Below are positions 43,467 to 53,006 of a stretch of DNA of 64,000 nt, piece by piece. A program made the position numbers and the translations under genes. The notes beneath the pieces were generated by a model. That model was not told the origin of the DNA. It made no database searches and saw only the letters and a program-made list of their open reading frames with translations. How positions within the stretch are numbered: position 1 is the first letter of the stretch; every line of letters starts with the position of its first letter. The stretch spans positions 3,727,501 through 3,791,500 of the forward strand of contig NC_056425.1 in assembly GCF_905147365.1 (NCBI RefSeq), read 5' to 3'. This stretch comes from Aricia agestis. Lineage: Eukaryota > Arthropoda > Insecta > Lepidoptera > Lycaenidae.

Positions 43467-44639
43467 CTAAGGGCCCTTACAACACGTACCACAACCACAC
43501 GACAACCACAACCACACCACGTGGTCGGGCGTATATTTCATATTACTTATATAAAGCTCTGCTCTGCGTGCGGGCCGCGCTGAAGTGAAGCGCACGCGCC
43601 CGTTCCCTTATCTCGCCCGAAATCCCGTCAAGCTGCCGCCTGCCGCCTTTGTCTAGCCGACACGGTGGCCTCTCACGTTATACTAAGCTGCAGTAGCCCC
43701 GAGACTGGACATTTCAATTACTACATGTTTTTAGTATGCTATTTTATTTTATCCATATTATTTATATATTAATATGTAATTACACTTCCACTACCGCACA
43801 TATTTAATAGGTTATTATTATTTTTTTTTTTTTTTTACATTCTAAGAATATGAATTATTTATTACTAGATATAAATTTTTTATCTAGTTTATGTTATATA
43901 TTATGCTGTGTGTTGTGTGTCTGTCAAACGCCTGGCAGTCACAAGGATCCACATAATACCAGGGATCGTGGTACAGTTATCCTGTAGTGACCACCTGAGT
44001 GGAGTCCTATTCAACAACTTTTCGCACTGCACTGCCTTATACCGAAGCACTCAATCCGTGCCGCACCACAAAAATATTATGTACTTGTGTAAATTATTTG
44101 TAAAATTTTGTTTGTGTTAAAATTCGAATTAAGTGTAAGTATACCTATTATGTGGTTAGGCTTATAGTATGCATGTCTTTTTTTTTTTTTTCTTTCTCTG
44201 TCTTTATTGTTGTGTGCTTTGTTCTATTGTAGTGTACTGTGAACTTTGTTGAATAAATGTTTATTATTATTATTATTATTATTATTGTAAATGAACTGGA
44301 CCATTCACACGTACCACATTTTGCAGTCGTTGTCGACCACTTGTCAGATAACTTGTCAGAGTTCAGACGCAACCACGGCCGACCACATCGCAACCACAAC
44401 GTTGCGTCGATGCAACGATAGTGCGTACACCGCTCGCGCTCTTTTCCCCCTCGTTTCATTGACTTTCGTATGTAACCACATCGCAACCACTGGCGACAAC
44501 GTAACCACATCGGCATTTTGTCGGTACCACAACGCAGCTACAAAAAGCTGCAGCGACACCATTCACACGTAACCACTGCTCGACGACATTTTGTCGTTGC
44601 GATGTCGTGTGGTTGTGGTACGTGTGGGTTGGGCCTTAG
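43467..44639. mobile_element. TIR element rich in 'accacaacc' with a large internal AT-rich insert
   Basis: Left 'ctaagggcccttacaacacg' and inverted right 'ctaaggcccaacccacacg' form TIRs, followed inward by 'taccacaaccacacgaca' on both sides. Within it, ~43735-44286 has different composition and ends in 'aataaatgtttatta(tta)n', which looks like a retroposed 3' end. Confidence 0.6.
43735..44286 (+). mobile_element. putative retroposed 3' end with (TTA)n tail
   Basis: AT-rich sequence closing with AATAAA and a (TTA)n run at about 44262-44286. No protein match was recognised and no target duplication was confirmed. Confidence 0.35.
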
Positions 44640-44760
44640 TAGTACAATAGATTTGTGAAGTGTGTTTTTTTGTTCAAATCATAAATAAAATTCGGCCGGG
44701 TCATAGCCGCTCGCGCCTACCGGCATAAAGTGGCCATAGTAGGTACCTCACGCCGGTCAC

Positions 44761-44838
44761 GCGTCATACAAAATATTTGAATTTTCAAAAAATCCTAAGG
44801 TAGGATTTTTTTAAAATTCAAATATTTTGTATGACGCG
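44761..44838. repeat. long hairpin, ~36-bp arms
   Basis: 'gcgtcatacaaaatatttga' at 44761 pairs with its complement ending at 44838, with small bulges and a 3-nt loop. Confidence 0.7.
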
Positions 44839-45039
44839 ACTCCTAAAGCTGGTAAATCGTACTGCTGCGGGAAAACAACCCCTAAAATGTCGCGCACGTT
44901 GTATATTAATTGTGATAAATAGCATAACTTATCGTATGGTTATAAATATTCACAAATTTTATTTAAAGAAATTGACTTGACCATCCAACTTTGAAGGCTC
45001 ATGAGTCATGACTTATGAGTTATGAGTCATGACAAAAAT

Positions 45040-45324
45040 ATATATATATTTTTTTTTAATAATATCTATGGACGCTTAACACCACGTTAGTCTGGCCCCG
45101 TGCTAAGTACCTAAAGGACTTGTGTTACCGGTACCAGACAACGGAAATATATTTAATACTTTTATACTATACATATATTTAAGATTTTTATTATATCATA
45201 CACATATTTAATACACATCCAGACCCGGGAACATTGAAAACTTTTTGTTCCGTCGGCGGGATTCGAACCCACGACCCCCGGCTTGAGCTACCAACGCGCT
45301 CACCACTGAGCCACAGAGGTCGTC
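45040..45324 (-). mobile_element. tRNA-derived SINE
   Basis: The minus-strand head has A-box-like 'tggctcagtggtgagcgcg' and B-box 'gggttcgaatcccgcc' (about 45324-45250). A body follows ('aatgttcccgggtctggatg', 'tccgttgtctggtaccggta', 'gtccatagatattatt') and an A-rich end near 45045. The internal pol III promoter identifies a SINE; it is not a functional tRNA gene. Confidence 0.8.
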
Positions 45325-45384
45325 AATATATAAGTTACGAAGCTGAAATTTTGGAAATGCTTAGTTTTTATCGTTTGTATATTG

Positions 45385-45732
45385 TTTTTTTTTTTTTTTT
45401 TTTAATGAAATAAGGGGGCAAACGAGCAAACGGGTCACCTGATGGAAAGCAACTTCCGTCGCCCATGGACACTCGCAGCATCAGAAGAGCTGCAGGTGCG
45501 TTGCCGGCCTTTTAAGTGGTAATAGGGGAGGGTACGGAAGGGAATAGGGGAGCGTACGGAAGGAAATAGGGGAGGGTAGGAAAAGGAAAAGGGTAGGGGA
45601 TTGGGCCTCCGGTAAACTCACTCACTCGGCGAAACACAGCGGAAGCGCTGTTTCACGCCGGTTTTCTGTGAGGACGTGGTATTTCTCCGGTCGAGCCGGC
45701 CCATTCGTGCCGAAGCATGGCTCTCCCACGTC
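45385..45732 (-). mobile_element. SINE-like retroelement, full-length copy
   Basis: Poly(T) at 45385-45403, then the complement of the family tail ('gcaaacgagcaaacgggtca'), GGGTA-rich variable block, and the 5' end complement 'catggctctcccacgtc'. Confidence 0.8.
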
Positions 45733-46020
45733 AAAAAATAGTCTTTGAATGAAAAAATCTTTGACCTTGGCAATATCCCTTATATGTTGCTGTTATCGAC
45801 GTCGATTAGGCATAATATTACAGGCGTCAGACAGCTTCACAAACATATTATCCACCATGACCCAATGTAGACAGATGCCTTCATAATACGCGTCTATGAT
45901 GAAAAATAATTACTGTCAGAGTCTTAATTAAAATTAAAACTCGGTCGTCATTAGCGCAAGATCATTCAACGTGCAGCCTTTAAATAAACGCGAAGGACCA
46001 AAATGTTAAAACTAATGGTC
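45733..46020. other. unassigned
   Basis: No feature recognised. Confidence 0.3.
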
Positions 46021-46023
46021 AGA

Positions 46024-46318
46024 ACTACAGAAATAAATCAAGATAGAACGGTGACGCGCGTGCGTTGCTAAGGAATCGCTCGTGTCAATTTTTGCTTTGC
46101 TTTTAGTTAGAACAAATAACTTACCCGTGGAAAGAAATACCTCCTTTTGACCGATTCGTACTTCTACGTATCGAGGCATGTTTGCACAACCGCTCCGGTG
46201 TAATCAAGTCGAGACGTGCGTGCTGAATGAACGTTCAACGAATCTTGCACACTTGTGCAAGATTGAAACACGCGTACTCCACCCGCTTAGCCGTTCTATC
46301 TTAATTTATTTCTGTGGT
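46024..46318. mobile_element. TIR MITE, ~295 bp
   Basis: 'acagaaataaatcaagatag' and its near-perfect complement ('ctatcttaatttatttctgt') bound the element. A 'ggtcag' word just outside both ends may be the target duplication. Confidence 0.65.
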
Positions 46319-46533
46319 CAGACCTGTAACTCTTTACAAGTTATTTTGTAAAGACTCGTGTCGTTTTACATCCGCAACATTTTGCCATCTTGTAATTAAT
46401 GCTGATGCGTAATTTTTAGGTTATATTTTTAGACTTTCACCGAATATGTTATAAAAACAGCACATATCACGTACTTATAATATTTTTCGAAAAAGTAGCT
46501 TATATGTAGCATATGACTGAAGTTGGGTTTTTA

Positions 46534-46577
46534 TTAGGGTTCCGTATCCAAAAGGGTAAAAACGGGATCCTATTATA
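46534..46577 (+). repeat. short fragment of the 'ggttccgtacccaaagggt' repeat
   Basis: 'agggttccgtatccaaaagg' and 'taaaaacgggatcctatta'. Confidence 0.55.
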
Positions 46578-46883
46578 TTTTTTTAATTTAGAATGCCTTA
46601 GAAAATTGCCAATACAAACTAACAAAGAAATGTACGTGGTATATGTACATAATTATTACGCATAAGATAATCTTGGGCAGTATTCATAGAGACACCTAGC
46701 CAAACAAAACTTGTAAACTTCAGTTTATGGTCATAGAACTCAACCAAACTGTTTACAAACCCTAATCTTATCTAAAGACAAGATAGCAGGATGTTAACCA
46801 CATCATGTGCAAAATAATAGATGTTTAAATAACTTTACAGCACTATAATACTAGACGATGTTCGCAGCGTCGTTCGCGCAGCA

Positions 46884-47069
46884 TTTTTTTTAATGAAATA
46901 AGAGGGAATAGGGTAGGGAAGACAAAAGGGTAGGGGATTGGGCCTCCGGTAAACTCACTCACTCGGCGAAACACAGCGCAAGCGCTGTTTCTCGCCGGTT
47001 TTCTGTGAGCCCATGGTATTTCTCCGGTCGAGCCGGCCCATTCGTGCCGAAGCATGGCTCTCCCACGTC
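46884..47069 (-). mobile_element. SINE-like retroelement, internally deleted
   Basis: The poly(T)/tail tip and the 5' part are present, but the ~130 bp carrying 'gcaaacgagcaaac...gcaacgcacctg' is missing between short similar runs (aagaggg/aaggggg). Confidence 0.75.
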
Positions 47070-47205
47070 GAAATTAGAGTTTAGACCCAATAGTTGACCA
47101 TATTGCCATAATAGAAACTCTACTCATAAGTAGAATAAAACCCGTTTTGCAGCAGAGATGGTTTTCTGCATATTGGAGTTTATTTTATGGATGACTCCAA
47201 CTGAA

Positions 47206-47414
47206 GAGCTGGCAAACAGAACCGGATTAGTCCGCGAGAAAAAAATTACACAGTGGCTAAATATACTAGTATACTAGTATCAACTGAACTAATCCGGTTT
47301 TGTTTGACAATTTAGTTTTTAAAGCCTTTTTAACCGGTTTTTATTGAAAATATTAACAGGGATAAAATATACATTCGCACTCTGGTGGACTTGTCCGGTT
47401 TTGTTCGCCAGCTC
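47206..47414. mobile_element. TIR MITE, 209 bp
   Basis: 'gagctggcaaacagaaccgg' versus inverted right end 'gagctggcgaacaaaaccgg'. Extra 'aaccgg' words lie inside. Confidence 0.7.
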
Positions 47415-47524
47415 TCCAAGATAATATAATCAACTCCTCATATAATAAATATCCTGCTTCTTTACACTGAAATATAATATACAACTTTATTCAAAAATTA
47501 ATTATTATTTGTATTTTGTTACAG

Positions 47525-47595
47525 ATGGGTACAATGACAAGATCTTAAAGGCCGGAGAACCTAGTGTGCACGCATCTGGATGGTATACGTAAAAG
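47525..47595 (+). CDS. possible exon with consensus splice sites
   Basis: Acceptor 'gtattttgttacag|' with a pyrimidine tract and donor 'aaaag|gtaagag' flank 71 bp. One frame (two leading bases, then GYNDKILKAGEPSVHASGWYT and a TAA at 47590-47592) is protein-like. The stop lies inside the exon, so this would be a last coding exon followed by a 3' UTR intron, or the donor may be at 'tatac|gtaaaa'. It could equally be a non-coding exon. No family recognised. Confidence 0.35.
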
Positions 47596-48021
47596 GTAAG
47601 AGTTTTAATACTCCATTAAGAGCGCACCTGACCCTAACTTGACTTTTATACTTAAACCTAGATCTCAAAATCTGTAAGGTCTAAAAAACTGATTTTTTGA
47701 CACAAGTAACTTCAGTTCATGAAAATTAAATGCTCAAGACGAAAACACGATATTTGCCGTTTGGTATTTTTTTTCCAATTTTGAATTAAGATAAATAAGT
47801 AAAAAAAATTAGGACGCTGACTTCAACAAAGTAAAATGCCGTCAATGATAGTTGACTAACATTACGGATGTCCTCAAACACCGATCGATCTATAAAAGTT
47901 GAATTTTTATATTCTTGATCGGTCTACTAAAATCTGTCTTCATACCACTTGTCTGAAGCCAAAAATTGTATTATATAGTAGCACCTCCATCGTGGGTATC
48001 GCAGACACAATAGATTTTCAA
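47596..48021. other. unassigned
   Basis: AT-rich; nothing recognised. Confidence 0.3.
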
Positions 48022-48252
48022 TCTATATATATAAAACTCAAAGGTGACTGACTGACACGGTGATCTATCAACGCACAGACCAAACCACTGGACGGATCGG
48101 GCTGAAATTTTGCATGCAGCTAGATGTTATGACGAAGGCATCCGCTAAGAAAGGATTTTGATAAATTCCAACCCCAAGGGGTTAAAATAGGGGATGATAG
48201 TTTGTATATAATAATACTTCTTAACGCGAGCGAAGCCGCGGGCAAAAGCTCG
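48022..48252 (+). mobile_element. Helitron-like element (family A), near full-length
   Basis: Starts 'tctatatatataaaactcaa' and ends with a GC-rich hairpin 'gcgagcgaagccgcgggc' and 'agctcg', a mutated form of the CTAG terminus. It shares its body with 8440-8700. Confidence 0.65.
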
Positions 48253-48451
48253 TTGTTATATAAAAAGATACCACACATTTTTTCGTTAATTCGACGCCAA
48301 CTCATGTCACCTGTTCAGTACCCTTTGTCATTAGTGTGGTGGATCGATGGCCGATTTCCTGCCGACCTGATTCCCGCGATGTCATGGGTGGTGATGCGGT
48401 CGCTTACTTCCTCACCTGTACTTAAAGCTTACAGGGTGTAGCAAAAGTTTT

Positions 48452-48794
48452 GACGTGGGAGAGCCATGCTTCGGCACGAATGGCCGGCTCGACCGGAGAG
48501 ATACCACGTCCTCACAGAAAACCGGCGTGAAACAGCGCTTCCGCTGTGTTTCGCCGAGTAAGTGAGTTTAGCGGAGGCCCAATCCCCTACCATTTTCCTT
48601 TCCCTACCCTCCCCTATTTCCTTCCGTACCCTCCCCTATTCCCTTCCCTACCCTCCCCTATTACCCCTTAGAAGGCCGGCAACGCACCTGCAGCTCTTCT
48701 GATGCTGCGAGTGTCCATGGGCGACGGAAGTTGCTTTCCATCAGGTGACCCGTTTGCTCGTTTGCCCCCTTATTTCATAAAAAAAAAAAAAAAA
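48452..48794 (+). mobile_element. SINE-like retroelement, full-length copy
   Basis: Starts 'gacgtgggagagccatgctt', has a CCCTA-rich middle and tail 'tttgctcgtttgccccctta', and ends in poly(A) (48780-48794). Confidence 0.8.
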
Positions 48795-49154
48795 GTGATA
48801 ATACTTGAGGCCAGTTTTCCGCAAACCTTCTGTGTTCAAGGCACATCTATGAAAGTAAAATTTTTGAAGGTACACTACAAATTAATCAGTGTGTGCAGGT
48901 TGCTCTGAGCTCCCATCCCTTCGTCGATCGTCCTGAGATGTCCCTTTTTAGCACTTAAAGCACTTTTTCCGAGGCACACCAACTGTTGACAATGGTACAC
49001 CAGTGTACCGCGGCACACGCTTTGCGGAACACTGCTTTAGGGTACACTTTGATTGAGTGGCAGTCTTCCACCGTACGTTTTTCGCGTGCCTAACTTTCTG
49101 CCGCGTATTGTAAAACGCTTAAACGAACCAGCAGTATTTCCTTACCAATACGAC
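48795..49154. other. probable repeat-derived sequence, unassigned
   Basis: 'caccagtgtaccgcggcaca' near 48991 looks repeat-like, but no termini were found. Confidence 0.3.
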
Positions 49155-49300
49155 TTGCAAACCTTCAAGGCAAGAGCTCCCTCTTAAAGAGCCGGCAACG
49201 CACCTGCATCTCTTCTAATTTTGCGAGTTTCCATGGGCGATGGTAGGTGTTTTCCATCAGGTGACCCGTTTGCTCGTTTGCCCTCCTAATCTTGTTAAAA
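49155..49300 (+). mobile_element. LINE/SINE tail fragment (variant subfamily)
   Basis: 'ttgcaaaccttcaaggcaag' precedes the shared tail ('ggcaacgcacctgcatctct', 'ccatcaggtgacccgtttgc'). The upstream part differs from the SINE-like copies and matches 56065-56209. Confidence 0.6.
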
Positions 49301-50240
49301 AGTCATAATATTTTATGATATATGTATCCCAAAGAGTTTCACTGTGAATGTAGTAACTAGTAAGGCTAAAAGTGTTACTTGTGACTTACCTATATGCTTC
49401 TATGAGAAATGCCCCAACTGCAACGTCATGACTTTGCCTTGACATACATTAGTTACTATAAATGAGTAACTCTTTCAGCGCTGCTACTTTCATAGTGATT
49501 TTTGAAGTGAAAACTTCTTTAGCGGCGTTGAGCACTTTTGTGGGATGGGTAAAAACTGTTAAACTCGCGTCAGATTCTCGTGCTGATCGAAAAACCGTAA
49601 GACGGTTGGAGAGTAGTGTTTTTTCGATTGTCGATATTTTTTAATCGATTGTAAGATTTTGGATTAATTACGTTAATAATCAAGTTTTTACTTCTGCCGG
49701 CACGCCCCGAGTGCAACCCGTCTTTTTTTTATATCAGGAACACACTCAATTTTACCTTTGTTTTGTTACACCCCGTATATTGGGGTCACACTAAGGGTAA
49801 TGTCGATACATGGTGATTTTGATTGTTATCTGTCGATTTGTAAAGGAATATGGGCCATAACATTATTTTTAAGAACCACAAATAACCGATATGAACCAGG
49901 TCATATCGGTATTGAGTGGATCGAAACGATCCATCGCATTTGTTCCTCTAAAGTCTAATATTGTCTTTTGTAAAAGTAGTTTCTCAAACACATTATTATG
50001 TCGGTGGCAAAGAAAAACGATGATTAAGCAAGAGTTGCACTGCACTTAAGTGTCTAGTCTCTACTTGGTTTAATTATTAGCTCTTAGGAAGAATTCACAC
50101 TGAAACACGTCACAACGATCGCGCATTTTTTTAACGAAGATTCTCTAAAGGCAAAAATTCATACGCCAACAGCTTTTTTGGGAAAAGTTTGAATTTCGAT
50201 CTGCATCGCGACGCGCCCTGCAATGGAAGGTATTCAATTT
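49301..50240. other. AT-rich, unassigned
   Basis: No supported gene or repeat end. Confidence 0.35.
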
Positions 50241-50252
50241 TGTATCACTATA

Positions 50253-50615
50253 GTAATAATAGCTCCCACACCGGTTTCGGTGACAGTGGCCGGTTTCATT
50301 GAAACCAGGCCAGCTACGCAGGAGTAATTCTATAGTGCCCAAGTGTGTGCGCAGTACACAAGAGCACTCTCTATTCCTTTACTCTCATATACCAGTGGGA
50401 CGGAAGACCGACACGACCGGCGAGAGATCAGGCGCAGGACCGACTTTTTACATGCCCATCCGACGCATGGATCATCTTACTTGTCAGATAATCAGGTGAT
50501 CAGCATGCACTGTCCTAACCAAACTTGGAAATAACATGTTTCCAACGCGGAAATCGAACCCACGACCTCCGAGTCAAGAGCCGCGCTCTATACCACTAGA
50601 CCACGGAGGCGTTTA
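50253..50615 (-). mobile_element. tRNA-derived SINE with 12-bp target duplication
   Basis: The minus-strand head 'gcctccgtggtctagtggta' (A box) and 'gtcgtgggttcgatttccgc' (B box) is tRNA-like. The body includes 'ctgcgcacacacttgggcac' and 'ggtttcaatgaaaccggcca'. The direct repeat 'tgtatcactata' flanks it at 50241-50252 and 50616-50627. It is a complete insertion, not a tRNA gene. Confidence 0.88.
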
Positions 50616-50630
50616 TGTATCACTATATAA

Positions 50631-50888
50631 GGCCGACCACATACACACGTTTTGCGAATGCGTTTTCCGTATTTGAAAATCCGAATGCATGGAATCAGTT
50701 GAAAATACGTTAATTGCCGCACACGTTCCTTTTTCTCCGTACAGAACGAATTCCGCACGTACGTTTCAAGAGCAAGCAGGCGCGTTCGAAGGTGAAAAAA
50801 ACGAACATTTACGCTAGTCTCTCGGAATTCCGAATACGAAAAAATAATTCGGAAATCGAATGCGGAAAACGTGCGTTTGCGGCCAGCC
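50631..50888. mobile_element. TIR MITE, ~258 bp
   Basis: 'ggccgaccacatacacacgt' and inverted 'ggctggccgcaaacgcacgt' ends. Internal 'gcgaatgcgttttccg' pairs with its complement. It directly adjoins the SINE's target duplication. Confidence 0.65.
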
Positions 50889-52815
50889 TTTAAAAATCTA
50901 CGCCGCTCGCGCCGCGCTGCATCTATCTAAACCATAGACATAATATATACTGTCGTAAAGACCACCTGACAACTCGAAAATGCGTGACCATTTTTGATCT
51001 GTCAATGTGTGCGTGTGCTAGTGATGTATATTTTACTATCGATAGTATAGTATTTTGCTATCGATAGTTTAGTCCGTTCGAGTTATTTAACCTGAGTTTC
51101 TATAAGAAATAAATAATGTGCAACTTTGATAGATTTGTATTTCAAATTAGGTATCATAAATTTTAATTGGCAAAAAAAGGTGACGATTGAAAAGTAGATA
51201 CACATTTTCTTTTGGAATGATTTTTTAATCGTCGGATATGTTATGACATGAGGTTCTTATAGGGGTAAATAATTTACACTTAACACATTATAAAGTTACT
51301 TATTTATTGCTCAGGTAAAATCTATCTGGTAAATCAGTCCTTACATTGAAAGTAAACGTTGAAAGTAAACAACACACATAGTATATTATATTTTATTCTT
51401 AAATTAAATACATATTATAAAATATCATAATATTTTATTACAATTATTTTGAACCGACTTCCAAACAGGAGGAGTCTAGACGTTCGCCTGTGGATATATT
51501 TTTATGTATGTTCAACGATTACTCCGCCGTTTATGAACCGATTTTAAAATTTTTTCTTTTGCTGTACATTGTATTGTTCCGAGTAGGTATCATGTTCACA
51601 AAAGTGGTGGTCTGGTGATGGAAACAATGAGAAATCGAAGTGACTCCTTGATATTCAAATGGGAACATATGGTCCCAGAAAACGTTCAAAATCTTTCGAT
51701 TAATAAATTTAAAAAAGTAGTCAAAGAATGTTTTGTGCCAAAGCCAAAATGATTTCATAATTGATGGCACATCTTGGGAGTAGAATGCTGAATGACTGCT
51801 TGCAAGGCTACTTCTACATGACTTACAATTATTATGTATCTATCTATGTTTACATTGTATAATTTTTAGTTACAGCATTGTAAATTTTGTTTTAAAAGAT
51901 TATTTTTTTTTCTCACTTTTTTTGGTAAAAAGTGGGCGTGCGAGTTTCTTACGCCGGTTCTTCTCGTCGGCTTAGTTACCGAACCGGTGGTAGGCACCAT
52001 GTATTCTGAAAATATATTTTATTTTAGATTTGTTCAGAAATAAAGCAATTTTTATTTTGATTTTTTAAAACACCAACTGTAAGTATAGAAAACGTTAAGG
52101 ACAGCTAAAATGAGTAAAATTATTATTTTTAAACAAAAAATTAAAACCGACTTCCAAGGCAATGACAATATTAATATTATACTTAAATGAACTAAAAAGT
52201 ATTAAATAATTCTTATTCTGTACTCAGTATTAATTCTGTTCTCAATCTTCATTATTTTGCAATCGGTACCAGCTAACCTAATCGCCAGTTCTCTGACAGA
52301 ATAGGTATAACAGCAACTTATATACTTAGGACTGGTACCGACTTCAAAATTATGAAGATTGAGTACAGAATAAGGATTATTTAATACTTTTTAGTTCATA
52401 TAAGTACAATCTTAAATGAACTAAAAAGCATTAATTGCTTATAATTGCTTATTTTTAATATTTGCTTCAGTAACAAGTGCAACAGTATGTCAAACTTACT
52501 GGCACAAATAAAGTTGGGATAGCTCCTTTAACCAAAAAAGTATTTATTCTAATTTTTCTTTAAAAATTTTCAATGAAATGTTTGCCTACATATTGTTGAA
52601 TTTTTCTTGGGATTCCAACCAACACGCCCAATTAATTTCAGCCATTTTCCTCTTATTAGAGGATCTTGAGGGAATCTGTAAAACAAATGATTATAATATA
52701 TAAATATAAACCTTCCTCTAGTTTTAGAGTCACTCTATATTATAGTAGTTATATTATATTAGCTATATTATACTATACTATATTATATTAGTTAAAATAA
52801 GATAATATGTCCTTT
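50889..52815. other. AT-rich, no gene
   Basis: Two palindromic DRE-type words (TATCGATA) occur at about 51038 and 51061. A Helitron-like fragment ('aaccgacttccaaacaggag') lies near 51462. An inverted pair ('aatgaactaaaaagtatta', 'taatactttttagttcat') lies near 52187 and 52382. Confidence 0.35.
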
Positions 52816-52818
52816 TTA

Positions 52819-53003
52819 GTCCGGCCGCACATTTTCCGAATTTCTGATCACAAAAATTCGGACGCCCCGCCCCGCTCATACATTTTGACACGTCAGAAAT
52901 TCTTTTAGTATGATGGGTCTACAACAAAATGTATGAACAGAGTGCGTTCCGCCGGGCGTCCGAATTTTTCTGATCAGAAATTTCGGATAATGTGCGGCCG
53001 GGC
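52819..53003. mobile_element. MITE with TTA target duplication (PIF/Harbinger-like)
   Basis: 'gtccggccgcacattttccg' and inverted 'gcccggccgcacattatccg', with the TIR extending through 'tgatca' and 'aaaattcggacgcc'. TTA at 52816-52818 and 53004-53006. Confidence 0.78.
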
Positions 53004-53006
53004 TTA

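Noticed and set aside
45250..45324. tRNA gene
   Set aside because: A and B boxes are present, but the acceptor stem does not close cleanly and the sequence continues into a SINE body.
50535..50612. tRNA gene
   Set aside because: It is the head of a SINE with target duplications; the 3' acceptor side does not pair properly.
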